From CAZPWQ01 sp964590495 (GTDB taxonomy: Bacteria > Bacteroidota > Rhodothermia > Balneolales > Balneolaceae), in assembly GCA_964590495.1 (NCBI GenBank), contig CAZPWQ010000002.1, positions 1-64,000 of the forward strand: DNA of 64,000 nucleotides, given 5' to 3'. A program made the position numbers and the translations under genes. Shown here one piece after another: positions 41,908 through 51,699 of this stretch. Under the pieces are notes generated by a model. That model worked only from the letters and a program-made list of their open reading frames with translations. It ran no database searches and was not told the origin of the DNA. How positions within the stretch are numbered: position 1 is the stretch's first letter; every line of letters begins with the position of its first letter.

Positions 41908-43197
41908 TTAACCCTGTGAATGGATATTATTTTCCGGGAAGGTAACTTCTATTGTATGCCAGCCTTCTTCAGAGGCGTAACTTATCCCAAAATTATTTTG
42001 ATCGGCAATCCGCTTGATGATAGCCAGCCCGAGACCGATTGAATTTGAACTTTGCTCTCCTTTTTTAAACCGCTCAAAAAGAATTTCAGGTTCGGCGTTG
42101 AGGGGCTTACCGGTATTGGAAATCTGCAATTTTTTATGCGTCAGAACAATCTTAATCTTTCCATCTTCAACATTATGCTTTATTGCATTCTGAAACAGGT
42201 TGGTCCAGAGGATATCTGCCAATACAGGGTGAATCCTAACAGTGACATCTTTTTCAAGTTCTGTATTAACTTCCAGACCATTAAGATCAATAAATTCCTC
42301 AAAAGCTCTGGCATTTTCTTCAATGATTTTCGTAATGTTAACATCTTCGGAATCTGTGAATTCGTGGTTTTCAATTTTTGTAAGCAATCCCAGGGATTCA
42401 TTCAGGCGCGATAACTTCTTAATAGACCGTTGTGTAGCCTCTACATATTGATATTGATCCTCATTTAACTCAGTCTCAGTCAATAACTCGAGCTTACCCT
42501 GTGCAATAGCAAGAGGAGTTTGCAGTTCGTGGGAGGCATTTTCAGCAAATTCCTTCAGGTTTCGGTAATCGGAAACAGCTTTGCGGGTCATTTCTTCAAC
42601 AAAAAGATTAAGATCGTCAAATTCCTGCACGTTGGTTTTTTCAGCGGTAATGGGTTGTTTATCCCGAAGCTTAAAATTGCGTATCCGGTCCAGCGTTTTT
42701 CTGAAAGGCTTAAATAATCTGCCTGAAACAATAAAACCTACACCTATGGCCCCAATCACTTGCATCCCTAATAACCAGAGTAAAATTTTTACAACCGCTT
42801 CGGTAATATCATCAGATTCGACGAGAGCACCATAGGTAGAAATGAAGTAGGACGTGTCATTTACCGTACGATAGGCTGATACTTTCAGGTTCGGTTCCAT
42901 TTGCTGAAGGCGTTCGTGCCAGACCATGGTATCTTTTATCGCCGTACTCGGCTCAACTTTTTCGGGCAGCTGCTGTATGATCAGATTTCTGTCGCCCGAT
43001 CCTCTCAGCTTCTTTGAATCAAAATCTTTACCTCTTTCCAGCAGATAGGTTACCCGGTCGATCCGATCTAAAAACCGAAATTTAAGTTCAGTATTCAATT
43101 CGTCCTGAATAATGAAGTACGACAGCACTCCTCCTATACCGAGTACAATAACGGTAACTACAAGATAAACCAGGATAAATTTATGTATAAGCTTCAT
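41908..43197 (-). CDS. Sensor histidine kinase
   Basis: A 429-residue membrane sensor kinase. Helices at about 7-31 and 134-158 enclose a roughly 100-residue periplasmic sensor. A HAMP-like linker follows, then the dimerisation domain with phospho-acceptor His223 in FAENASHELQTPLAIAQ. The ATPase part has the N box DILWTNLFQNAIKHN and G boxes ISNTGKPL and SIGLGLAI. Its ATG overlaps the stop codon of the response regulator by one base (TAATG), so the two are translationally coupled. Confidence 0.94.
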   Translation of the reverse strand: MKLIHKFILVYLVVTVIVLGIGGVLSYFIIQDELNTELKFRFLDRIDRVTYLLERGKDFDSKKLRGSGDRNLIIQQLPEKVEPSTAIKDTMVWHERLQQMEPNLKVSAYRTVNDTSYFISTYGALVESDDITEAVVKILLWLLGMQVIGAIGVGFIVSGRLFKPFRKTLDRIRNFKLRDKQPITAEKTNVQEFDDLNLFVEEMTRKAVSDYRNLKEFAENASHELQTPLAIAQGKLELLTETELNEDQYQYVEATQRSIKKLSRLNESLGLLTKIENHEFTDSEDVNITKIIEENARAFEEFIDLNGLEVNTELEKDVTVRIHPVLADILWTNLFQNAIKHNVEDGKIKIVLTHKKLQISNTGKPLNAEPEILFERFKKGEQSSNSIGLGLAIIKRIADQNNFGISYASEEGWHTIEVTFPENNIHSQG

Positions 43198-43883
43198 TAT
43201 ACTTTTCTCGGAACGTTAAACTTATAGCCGATACCGTAAACACTTTCGATATAGTCATTGGCTCCGGCATTTACCAGCTTCTTTCGCAGATTTTTAATAT
43301 GCTGATATACAAAATCGATATTATCCAAATGATCGACATAATCGCCCCACAAATGTTCGGCTATTGTTTGTTTTGACAGAACATGATTTTTATTGGATGA
43401 AAAATACAGGAGCAGATCAAATTCTTTGGGCGTCAGATCCACCCTCTCATCATCCACGGTAACTTCCATCGTTTTCGTATTAATCTGAATTTCCCTGACT
43501 CGGACAATTTCACTCCCGCCGAGATTATTCCTGCGGTTAACCGCCTTGATACGTGCCTGCAGTTCCGGCAGTTGGAAAGGTTTGGTAATATAATCATCGG
43601 CTCCCAGCTCAAGACCGTTTACCTTGTCATCAAGAGAATTCTTGGCCGAAATGATTATAGTTCCTGTTTCGGGATTTACAGATTTCAGCTCTCTCAGTAG
43701 TTGTAAGCCGTCACCCCTGGGTATCATAATATCAATGAGAACTACGTCATAGGTGTATGACATTATTTTATCAAACCCCTCATCATAATCTTTGGCGGAT
43801 TCACATATGTAGCCTTCACGCTTGAGATAAGTAAGGATGTTCTGAAGTAAATCTTCGTTGTCTTCAATCACCAGCAATTTCAT
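43197..43883 (-). CDS. OmpR-family response regulator
   Basis: A 228-residue response regulator. The receiver has the acidic pair in IEDNEDLL, phospho-acceptor Asp51 in DVVLIDIMIPRGDG, and Lys in YITKPF. The C-terminal winged helix (about 130-225) has VDLTPKEFDLLLYFSSNKNHVLSK and the recognition part VYQHIKNLRKKL, with YGIGYKF at the end. It is the partner of the downstream kinase; the likely target includes the adjacent TonB-dependent receptor gene, which is inference. Confidence 0.95.
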   Translation of the reverse strand: MKLLVIEDNEDLLQNILTYLKREGYICESAKDYDEGFDKIMSYTYDVVLIDIMIPRGDGLQLLRELKSVNPETGTIIISAKNSLDDKVNGLELGADDYITKPFQLPELQARIKAVNRRNNLGGSEIVRVREIQINTKTMEVTVDDERVDLTPKEFDLLLYFSSNKNHVLSKQTIAEHLWGDYVDHLDNIDFVYQHIKNLRKKLVNAGANDYIESVYGIGYKFNVPRKV

Positions 43884-43949
43884 AGCATCTAATAATAAAG
43901 ACTAAATTTGAAGTAAACCTGAAGTTGTGTATCAAGGCTTTTTCCGGGT

Positions 43950-43973
43950 GATTCAAGCGTCCACGCTTGAACT
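43950..43973. repeat. GATTCAAGCGT palindrome, copy 2
   Basis: GATTCAAGCGT (43950-43960) and ACGCTTGAA (43963-43971) surround CC, so this is the complement-centre form of the repeat at 18835-18858. It lies in the divergent gap between the response regulator and the antiporter gene. Confidence 0.65.
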
Positions 43974-44138
43974 CCTCCAGCACGGCTGTCACTTTCTAGT
44001 AAAATAGCAGTTTTAGTTCTTTCCTTATCTTTAATTTATATTATTGCAAATGATTGCAGTCCGGTGAATATAATCTTTTTGATCGCCGGCAATATCTTGA
44101 AATTACAGTATTTTCATAATCAATAATCTGTTTCGTGA

Positions 44139-46145
44139 ATGATTTTTGCAGTAACTCTCCCTTTCCTGTCTGAACTTGTGGCATTGTTTACGGTTAGTGT
44201 TGTTATTGCCTATCTCTGTTATCGATTAAAGATCGTACCTATAGTAGGCTTTCTTATAGCAGGCGTTATTATCGGTCCCAACGCCCTGGGACTGGTACAG
44301 GATCAGGAGTTGGTTGATATCTTAGCTGAGATCGGCATAATTCTTCTGCTTTTTACGATCGGTATTGAATTCAGCCTTGAGAAACTCTCCCGAATAAAGA
44401 AAGCAATTTTATTGGGCGGTGGATTACAGGTCGGTCTTACTACGGCACTTGTAGCTGTAATCTTTTGGATTTTCGGTGTCACATGGAATGCAGCTATTTA
44501 TACCGGTTGCCTTGTCGCCCTCAGCAGTACAGCTATTATCCTGGGGTTGCTAAGCGATGAAGACAAAACGGATACACCGACAGGACAGCTATCGCTTGCG
44601 GTTCTGATATTTCAGGATTTGATTATTATTGTTATGGTATTGCTGGTCCCGATGCTGGCCGGTGGATCTCAGACGTTATCCGAATTCGGCTGGATTATTG
44701 CCAAGGCTGTAATGCTGATTGCTTTAGTGCTTGTTTTGGCCCAACGTATTGTGCCGTGGATTCTGGAAAAAGTGGCCAAAACACGACGCCAGGAGCTCTT
44801 TCTTCTCTCTGTAGTGGCCATCTGCTTCGGAACGGCCGCTATCACCAATATGGCAGGTGTGAGTCTGGCGCTGGGAGCTTTCCTGGCAGGACTTGTGGTA
44901 AGCGAAAGCCACTTTAGTGAACAGGCGATAAGTGAAATCCTGCCCCTGCGAACTATTTTTTACGCAGTGTTTTTCGTCTCTGTAGGAATGCTTCTTGATT
45001 TAAATTATGTCATCGCAAATCCTTTTATCATTCTGATTACCGCCGTCGCAGTCATTGGGTTAAAATTTATTGTTAATACTGTCAGCCTGATGACATTAAA
45101 ATATCCTATTCGCATTATAGCGGCATCGGGTTTTACGCTGGCCCAGATAGGTGAATTTTCTTTCGTTTTGGAACGTGCCGGACGGGCAGCGGGGATAACA
45201 CCCGGCGGATTGGGAGAACCGGGATCCCAGATATTTATTGCTGTTGCCGTTCTGTTGATGACGTTGACTCCTTTTATGGTTCACAAAGGTACAGCAGTCG
45301 GAAACCTGATGGCAAGAACGCCTTTTCGTCATCTTGCAAGAGTCGCTAAAACAGATACGACTGAAGAAGCCTCAAAAACATCACTCGAAGATCATGTGAT
45401 TATTATCGGTTACGGACCTGCGGGACGTCATCTTGTGCAGGTGCTCCGGGATACCGGGATCCCCTTTATAGTGATTGAGATGAATCCTGAATCGGTAAAA
45501 GAGATGCATCAGAAGGATATACCTGCCATATTCGGTGATGCCAGCAGGCGCTATATTCTGGAGCTGGCAGCTGTAAAAAAAGCCAAGCTTTGCGTCATTG
45601 CCACGAACGATCCGGAGTCAAGTCCGCGTATCGTTCAGCAGGCGCGCCATCTCAATCCCACACTGCAGATTATCGTACGTACCCGCTACCTTAGCGAGCT
45701 GGAACATTTCGACAGTCTCGGAGCTGATATTGTTGTTCCCGAGGAGATGGAAACCACAGTTCGGCTTTTCTCGCATGTATTAGGGGCTTATATGGTGCCG
45801 AAAGAAGAAATTAACGAACATATTCAAACACTGCGCGCACATGATTACGGCATTATCCGGGGCAGTATTCAGGAGGCTCACCTGATGGTGCTCCAGGGAC
45901 TTGACGAGGAGGGACTGCATACCAGGGCTGTTGCGGTAAGGGAGGGTTCGCAGGCTTCCGGAAAGACATTGCAGGAACTCCATCTTCGAAACAAGCATCA
46001 TCTTACGGTCCTTGCAGTCAAGCGGGGTGACCAGACGATTGGGAATCCGGCAGGCAATTTCAGGTTGCAGGCGGGCGACCGCCTGGTGATGGTGGGGACT
46101 GCTGAACAATTCGTGAAATGCGCCGATCTGTTTCGTCAGCGTTAG
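44139..46145 (+). CDS. CPA2-family cation:proton antiporter with TrkA domains
   Basis: A 668-residue KefB/C-like transporter. Residues about 1-390 are a 12-13-helix Na+/H+ exchanger domain (FLIAGVIIGPNALGL, ALSSTAIIL, GAFLAGLVVSES). Residues about 410-525 are a TrkA-N nucleotide-binding domain (VIIIGYGPAGRHLVQVL, FGDASRRYIL), and about 585-668 a TrkA-C domain (LRNKHHLTVLAVKRGDQTIGNP). It probably exchanges K+ for H+ and is gated by nucleotide. The start at 44139 is ATG; the only upstream gene is the divergent response regulator. Confidence 0.93.
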   Translation: MIFAVTLPFLSELVALFTVSVVIAYLCYRLKIVPIVGFLIAGVIIGPNALGLVQDQELVDILAEIGIILLLFTIGIEFSLEKLSRIKKAILLGGGLQVGLTTALVAVIFWIFGVTWNAAIYTGCLVALSSTAIILGLLSDEDKTDTPTGQLSLAVLIFQDLIIIVMVLLVPMLAGGSQTLSEFGWIIAKAVMLIALVLVLAQRIVPWILEKVAKTRRQELFLLSVVAICFGTAAITNMAGVSLALGAFLAGLVVSESHFSEQAISEILPLRTIFYAVFFVSVGMLLDLNYVIANPFIILITAVAVIGLKFIVNTVSLMTLKYPIRIIAASGFTLAQIGEFSFVLERAGRAAGITPGGLGEPGSQIFIAVAVLLMTLTPFMVHKGTAVGNLMARTPFRHLARVAKTDTTEEASKTSLEDHVIIIGYGPAGRHLVQVLRDTGIPFIVIEMNPESVKEMHQKDIPAIFGDASRRYILELAAVKKAKLCVIATNDPESSPRIVQQARHLNPTLQIIVRTRYLSELEHFDSLGADIVVPEEMETTVRLFSHVLGAYMVPKEEINEHIQTLRAHDYGIIRGSIQEAHLMVLQGLDEEGLHTRAVAVREGSQASGKTLQELHLRNKHHLTVLAVKRGDQTIGNPAGNFRLQAGDRLVMVGTAEQFVKCADLFRQR

Positions 46146-46219
46146 GTTTTAAAAACATTTTTCATTCAAATTCTTTACACTAACAGACAGCAGCAATGGG
46201 AAACGAAGAAAATGATTTT

Positions 46220-48850
46220 ATGAGATTACGAAAAGTTGCATTATTCATTTGCTTTATGGTATTGGCCGGCAGCGTCTGGTCGCAGAGTCCTGCTGATCCG
46301 CCAGTTGGCGGAGAAATGGAATACTATCTGCCCGGCGATGTGACTTACGATTCCTCGATTCCAACGCCGGAAGATGTAATCGATATGGTTCCCGGTGAAT
46401 GGCACGTTACACACGACCGGCTGGTGCACTACATGTACGCCCTCGCCGAAGCATCAGAAAGGGTAACGATCAAAGAGTTCGGTCGGACTTATGAAAATCG
46501 TCCGCTTGTACTTCTGACGATTACATCGCCGTCCAATCATTCCAATATAGATCAGATTCGCGAAAATCATGTAGCGCTTTCCGACCCGCAACAATCTGAT
46601 AATCTGAACACTGAAAATATGCCCATTGTTCTTTACATGGGATACAGTATCCATGGTGATGAATCCAGCGGTTCAAACGCTTCACTCCTTGCAGCCTATC
46701 ATTTTGCCGCCGCACAGGGTCCGGAAATTACAGAAAGTTTAAACAACTCTGTTATCCTGCTGGATCCGAGCCTTAACCCCGACGGACTTAACCGCTTTGC
46801 CAGCTGGGCGAATACACATAAAAGCAAGAATGTCGTATCCGATCCCAACAGTATGGAGCTCAACCAGCGCTGGCCTTCCGGCAGAACAAATCATTACTGG
46901 TTTGATCTCAACCGAGACTGGATGCTGGTTCAACATCCCGAAAGTCAGGGACGGATTAAGAACTATCACGAGTGGAAACCCAATATCCTTACCGACCATC
47001 ACGAAATGGGTACCAACTCCACCTTCTTTTTTCAGCCGGGTATCCCCTCCCGTACGAATCCGCTGACGCCGCAGGCGAACCAGGAACTGACATCCGCAAT
47101 TGCCGATTATCATGCCGAATACCTCGACAGTGAACAGCGGTTATATTATTCGGAAGAAAATTTTGATGACTATTACTATGGAAAAGGGTCGACCTACCCT
47201 GATATTAATGGCGGCATCGGAATTCTTTTTGAACAGGCCAGCTCCCGCGGACATGCCCAGGAGAGCATTCACGGTGTACTGAAATTTCCATTTACTATTA
47301 AAAACCAGTTTTTGACCACTCTTTCCACTCTGGAAGCAGCACAAAACCTGAGGATTGATATTCTTAACTATCAGCGGGATTTTTATAAGGAAGCCATGCA
47401 GCAGGCTTCAAAAGCTTCTGTCAAAGGATACGTTTTTGGCACACCATATGACCGGGCCCGAACCCACCATTTTGTTGAATTGCTTCGCCGCCATGAAATA
47501 GAGGTATATAAACTGGCGGAAGACGTTGAATCGAATGGAATCCGCTTTGATAGCAATTCCGGTTATATCGTGCCGACAAACCAAAACCAGCACCGGTTTA
47601 TTGAAGCTTTGTTTGAACGGAGAACCAGCTTTCCAGATAGTCTCTTTTATGATGTATCGACCTGGACGATGCCGTACGCCTTCAATTTACCATTTGCCGA
47701 ACTGGATAGCCGCGCGTTCAATGATGATCTGTTGGGAGCAGAGGTGGAAGGTCTTCCCGCCTTTCCTGACGGCGAAATTGTCGGTGGCAAAAGTGATTAC
47801 ACCTATATTTTCGAATGGGATGAATATTACGCGCCGCGAGCCCTTTATCGTCTTCTGAAAAATAATATCCGGGCCAAGGTCACATCTAAACCTTTTACGG
47901 CCATTACCAGCGAAGGAACCAAAGAATTCGATTACGGATCCATTATGGTTCCCTTAGGTCCCCAGTCTGTAGAACAGGAGAAAATTCACGAGCTCATCAA
48001 GAAAGCCGCCGATGAAGATGCAGTGAGGATATATGCCGTTAACACGGGCCTCACTTCCGATGGCCTTGATCTGGGCAGCCGCAGTTTTGAAAATATAGAA
48101 TTACCCAAAGTAGCAATTATCTCGGGAAGTGGAGCAAGTTCATACGAAGTTGGCGAAGCATGGCACCTGCTGGATCACCGGTATGATATGCATGCAACAC
48201 TGCTGACCCAGAACCGGATGATCAATGCAGACCTGGAACGTTATAACGTAATTGTAATGGTAAGTGGCGGTTACAGCGATATTTCCGACAGAACAGTTGA
48301 AAGGCTGAAAAGATGGGTTCGCAATGGCGGTACGCTTATTGCGACGAAACAAGCTGCCAGGTGGGCAAGAAATAATGATTTGGCCAATATAAAATTTACT
48401 GATGAAGAAGGGCCCGATGAAGAGGATTCTGTTGAGGATGAAGTAACTCCCCAACCGTATGCCCGGATGGATCGTGCCCGCGGCGCGCAAGTTATCGGTG
48501 GTTCTATCTTTCATGCGAAGCTGGATCTGACCCACCCTCTCGGGTACGGGTACAATTATGAGGACCTGACGGTTTTCCGGAACAGCTCTATTTTTATGAA
48601 AAAGGCTGAAAACGAGTACGCGACTCCGTTATATTATACTGATGAACCTCTTGCCAGCGGGTATATTTCGGAAGAAAAGCTGGATCAGCTGAGAGACACC
48701 GCTGCTATTGTAGTTAGCGGAATGGGTAGAGGAAAGGTGATTGCAATGACCGACAATCCCAACTTCCGGGCTTTCTGGTACGGCACCAACAAACTGTTCC
48801 TGAACGCTATTTTCTTCGGTCAAACCATCAGCGGAAATTCTGCCAATTAA
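46220..48850 (+). CDS. Exported M14 zinc carboxypeptidase
   Basis: An 876-residue exported metallopeptidase. I place the start at ATG 46220, giving the clean signal peptide MRLRKVALFICFMVLAGSVW; an in-frame ATG at 46196 would add eight residues. The M14 zinc site is IHGDESSGSNASLL (H-x-x-E), a substrate-binding patch is FDLNRDW, and TDHHEMG supplies a further His. The active Glu is probably in FEQASSRG. The C-terminal 250 residues look like a GATase/DUF4350-like domain (VAIISGSGASSYEVG, RWVRNGGTLIATKQAA). Typical of Bacteroidota secreted peptidases. The 51-bp gap from the antiporter gene suggests cotranscription. Confidence 0.9.
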   Translation: MRLRKVALFICFMVLAGSVWSQSPADPPVGGEMEYYLPGDVTYDSSIPTPEDVIDMVPGEWHVTHDRLVHYMYALAEASERVTIKEFGRTYENRPLVLLTITSPSNHSNIDQIRENHVALSDPQQSDNLNTENMPIVLYMGYSIHGDESSGSNASLLAAYHFAAAQGPEITESLNNSVILLDPSLNPDGLNRFASWANTHKSKNVVSDPNSMELNQRWPSGRTNHYWFDLNRDWMLVQHPESQGRIKNYHEWKPNILTDHHEMGTNSTFFFQPGIPSRTNPLTPQANQELTSAIADYHAEYLDSEQRLYYSEENFDDYYYGKGSTYPDINGGIGILFEQASSRGHAQESIHGVLKFPFTIKNQFLTTLSTLEAAQNLRIDILNYQRDFYKEAMQQASKASVKGYVFGTPYDRARTHHFVELLRRHEIEVYKLAEDVESNGIRFDSNSGYIVPTNQNQHRFIEALFERRTSFPDSLFYDVSTWTMPYAFNLPFAELDSRAFNDDLLGAEVEGLPAFPDGEIVGGKSDYTYIFEWDEYYAPRALYRLLKNNIRAKVTSKPFTAITSEGTKEFDYGSIMVPLGPQSVEQEKIHELIKKAADEDAVRIYAVNTGLTSDGLDLGSRSFENIELPKVAIISGSGASSYEVGEAWHLLDHRYDMHATLLTQNRMINADLERYNVIVMVSGGYSDISDRTVERLKRWVRNGGTLIATKQAARWARNNDLANIKFTDEEGPDEEDSVEDEVTPQPYARMDRARGAQVIGGSIFHAKLDLTHPLGYGYNYEDLTVFRNSSIFMKKAENEYATPLYYTDEPLASGYISEEKLDQLRDTAAIVVSGMGRGKVIAMTDNPNFRAFWYGTNKLFLNAIFFGQTISGNSAN

Positions 48851-48885
48851 TAGAACACAGATGAGACAGATTTGGCAGATAAACA

Positions 48886-48950
48886 CAACGAGATTCTTCG
48901 GCAGCGGCCCGGAAAAACCACCGTCCCTTGCTCAGAATGACAACAGGGGG
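48886..48950. repeat. 65-bp exact direct repeat, copy A
   Basis: This 65-base unit (CAACGAGATTCTTCGGCAGC to TGACAACAGGGGG) recurs exactly at 49114-49178. Its ends, read on the minus strand, are TTGTCATTCTGAG and GAAGAATCTCGTTG, the ends of a common dispersed bacterial repeat, here separated by about 30 extra bases. Confidence 0.85.
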
Positions 48951-49010
48951 AGAATGGTTTTTAAATAAAATTCTGTACATTTCCAATTGAGTCTCACCGA
49001 CACCCCCACT

Positions 49011-49070
49011 TGTCATCCTGAGACAACAAAGTATAAACCAAGGCAAGCAATGAACCAGTCGAAGGATCTC
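49011..49070. repeat. Composite repeat with a different middle
   Basis: TGTCATCCTGAG (49011-49022) and GTCGAAGGATCTC (49058-49070) match the two ends of the neighbouring 65-bp repeats in opposite orientation, but the middle (49023-49057) is unrelated to theirs. Confidence 0.65.
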
Positions 49071-49113
49071 GCTTGCATGGCAACCAGTCCTGGACAATGA
49101 TACCCGGCCCCAC

Positions 49114-49178
49114 CAACGAGATTCTTCGGCAGCGGCCCGGAAAAACCACCGTCCCTTGCTCAGAATGACAACAGGGGG
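49114..49178. repeat. 65-bp exact direct repeat, copy B
   Basis: An exact second copy of 48886-48950, with 163 bases between. It ends 25 bases before the metK stop codon on the other strand. The gap 48851-49202 is thus made almost entirely of repeats and has no gene. Confidence 0.85.
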
Positions 49179-49202
49179 GCGAAAACGTCTGGTGTTTCAC
49201 CA

Positions 49203-50351
49203 TCAGAGCGCTTTCTGAATCTTGTCCGTAAAATCAAGCTTTTCCCATGGAAATTCCGAACGGCCGAAGTGTCCGTACGCCGCGGTTTTCTTATAGATGG
49301 GTCGTTTGAGATTAAAGCGGTTGATGATTCCTGCAGGTGTGCAGTCAAAAGTTTGCTTGATAGCCCGGGCAAGCTTCATATCGTCTACTTTACCGGTGCC
49401 ATTGGTGTTTATATTAACGGATACCGGTTCTGCAATCCCGATCGCATAGGCAAGTTGTATCAGGCATTCATCGGCTAAATCGGCAGCCACTATATTTTTG
49501 GCTATATGTCGTGCGGCATATGCTGCGCTTCGATCCACTTTGGAAGGATCCTTCCCTGAAAAAGCACCGCCGCCGTGAGCACCGCGACCGCCGTAGGTGT
49601 CGACAATAATTTTACGTCCCGTGAGTCCGGTGTCTCCATGTGGCCCGCCGATAACGAATTTCCCCGTTGGATTCACATGAAAAATTGTTTTAGTATCCAT
49701 CAGTTTTTCATCGATAACTTCCGGTATAAGATGTTTCTTCAGGTCTTCCTTGATCTGCGGTTGGTCCACTTCCTCACTGTGCTGGGTGGAAATAACAATC
49801 GTATCAATTCTTTTGGGGCTGCCGTTTTCATCGTATTCCACTGTAACCTGGCTCTTGCTGTCCGGCCCCAGGTAAGGCATTAGGGCTGTATTCTTACGGA
49901 TGTGCGCCAGGTTTCGCAATAAGTCATGCGAGTATTGCAACGACATCGGCATATATTCCTGGGTTTCCCTGCAGGCATATCCAAACATCATGCCCTGGTC
50001 TCCGGCTCCCATCTTTTTTTCTTCGCTTTCATCAACTCCCTGTGCAATATCCGGGCTTTGCTGGTGAATGGTTGTAAGAACGCCACAGGAGTCAGCGTCG
50101 AACCGGTAAGAGTTTTTCGTATAACCGACATCCCGTATAACCTGGCGAACAACTTCCTGTACGTCTACATAGGAGTCGGCCGAAACTTCACCCGAAATAA
50201 CAGCAAGTCCGGTAGTGACCAGAGTTTCAACAGCGACACGGGAATCAGGATCATCCGAAAGCATGGAATCGAGAATAGCATCAGATATTTGATCGGCTAT
50301 TTTATCGGGATGGCCTTCAGATACCGATTCGGAAGTAAATAAATTTTTCAT
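49203..50351 (-). CDS. metK: S-adenosylmethionine synthase
   Basis: A 382-residue enzyme that makes SAM from ATP and methionine. Signatures are SVSEGHPDKIADQISDA at the N-terminus, the GAGDQGMMFGYA ATP motif, and GGRGAHGGGAFSGKDPSKVDRSAAY near residue 255. The start MKNLFTSESVSEG at 50351 matches family members; an ATG three codons earlier is in frame. SAM feeds the three methyltransferases seen in the window as well as general metabolism. I see no SAM riboswitch upstream. Confidence 0.97.
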   Translation of the reverse strand: MKNLFTSESVSEGHPDKIADQISDAILDSMLSDDPDSRVAVETLVTTGLAVISGEVSADSYVDVQEVVRQVIRDVGYTKNSYRFDADSCGVLTTIHQQSPDIAQGVDESEEKKMGAGDQGMMFGYACRETQEYMPMSLQYSHDLLRNLAHIRKNTALMPYLGPDSKSQVTVEYDENGSPKRIDTIVISTQHSEEVDQPQIKEDLKKHLIPEVIDEKLMDTKTIFHVNPTGKFVIGGPHGDTGLTGRKIIVDTYGGRGAHGGGAFSGKDPSKVDRSAAYAARHIAKNIVAADLADECLIQLAYAIGIAEPVSVNINTNGTGKVDDMKLARAIKQTFDCTPAGIINRFNLKRPIYKKTAAYGHFGRSEFPWEKLDFTDKIQKAL

Positions 50352-50470
50352 CTTATACAAACAAAGTTCATTAAAAGTCGAGGTTCAGCAAGGAAAATCA
50401 AGAGCAGTGAAGCTACGAAAAAATAAACACAGATTACACTGGCAGTATCTTTTAAATCCGAAGCACTAAT

Positions 50471-50570
50471 GTTCAAAATCCAAAACATTTGTAATTTTAA
50501 TTATTTTTCAGTTCGAACAATTCGATCCTGCTTATCTTTTAACCTCCAGCAGCCGTTTCGGATTTTGAAC
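50471..50570. repeat. GTTCAAAATCC inverted repeat between metK and ruvB
   Basis: GTTCAAAATCC (50471-50481) and GGATTTTGAAC (50560-50570) are exact inverted repeats 78 bases apart in the gap between metK and ruvB, followed by a partial ATTCGGATTTCGAA. Function unknown. Confidence 0.4.
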
Positions 50571-50585
50571 ATTCGGATTTCGAAT

Positions 50586-51599
50586 TTAACTAAACAGGTC
50601 GCCTTCTCTCTCGGCGGGATCTATCCCCAGGTAGTCAAAAGCTCGCCGGGTGGCGATTCGTCCTTTTGGTGTACGCTGGAGAAACCCCTCTTTAATGAGG
50701 TAGGGTTCATATACTTCCTCAATCGTGCCCTTATCCTCGCCGACGGCAACACTCAGCGTCCCCACACCCACAGGTCCGCCTTTATAATTTTCAATAATTG
50801 CCTTTAGGATCCGGATATCCATCTCATCGAGACCGTTTTTATCCACGTCGAGAGCATTCAGGGCCTTATCGGCGATTTCATCGTTTATGGTATCCATATC
50901 CTCGACCTGTGCGAAATCCCTCGTTCGACGCAGCAGCTTATTTACGATGCGGGGTGTCCCGCGGCTCCGGCGGGCAATTTCGTGGGCACCTTTATCGGTA
51001 ATCCCCATATTCAAAATCGATGATGTACGAAGCGCAATTCGCTGCAGCAGTTCTACATCATAATAGTCCAGCCGCATATCGATTCCGAAACGTGCGCGCA
51101 GCGGTGCTGTAAGCAATCCTTTGCGGGTGGTGGCTCCCACCAGGGTAAAACGATTCAGTTCGATCTGTATGCTTCGGGCATTCGGACCCGAATCGATAAC
51201 GATATCGAGCTGATAATCTTCCATGGCCGAATACAGATATTCTTCGATAACGGCATTAAGGCGGTGAATTTCGTCGATAAAAAGCACATCTCCTTCTTCG
51301 AGATTGGTAAGCATTCCAGCCAGGTCGCCGGGCTTCTCGAGAACAGGACCGGTCGTCGGTTTTATCTGCACGCCCATTTCATGAGCAATGATATGAGCAA
51401 GTGTGGTTTTGCCAAGGCCCGGAGGTCCCGATAAAATAACATGATCCAGCGCCTCATTACGTTTCCGTGCGGCCTCAATAAAAACAGAAAGATTCCTGAT
51501 CACTTTGTGCTGACCGATGAATTCTTCGATACTGGTGGGACGAATACTCTGCTCAAAAGCCTCGTCGTTGTCAGAAGCGTCTAGTAAAGGATTTTGCAA
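50586..51599 (-). CDS. ruvB: Holliday junction branch migration ATPase RuvB
   Basis: A 337-residue AAA+ motor that, with RuvA, drives branch migration of Holliday junctions. The N-terminus has RPTSIEEFIGQHKV, Walker A is GPPGLGKTTLAHIIA, Walker B is FIDEIHRLN, and sensor 1 is VGATTRKGLL. The C-terminal winged helix shows GGPVGVGTLSVAVGEDKGTIEEVYEPYL and RTPKGR. It is monocistronic, upstream of metK on the same strand. Confidence 0.97.
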   Translation of the reverse strand: MQNPLLDASDNDEAFEQSIRPTSIEEFIGQHKVIRNLSVFIEAARKRNEALDHVILSGPPGLGKTTLAHIIAHEMGVQIKPTTGPVLEKPGDLAGMLTNLEEGDVLFIDEIHRLNAVIEEYLYSAMEDYQLDIVIDSGPNARSIQIELNRFTLVGATTRKGLLTAPLRARFGIDMRLDYYDVELLQRIALRTSSILNMGITDKGAHEIARRSRGTPRIVNKLLRRTRDFAQVEDMDTINDEIADKALNALDVDKNGLDEMDIRILKAIIENYKGGPVGVGTLSVAVGEDKGTIEEVYEPYLIKEGFLQRTPKGRIATRRAFDYLGIDPAEREGDLFS

Positions 51600-51699
51600 A
51601 ATGATACGGTAATGAGTTAAGAAATCATGTCAGAATTAAAATCAAAATTAACTCATTAATTACAAACAATCGATTGTGATTATTCGCATTTTTCGTCTC

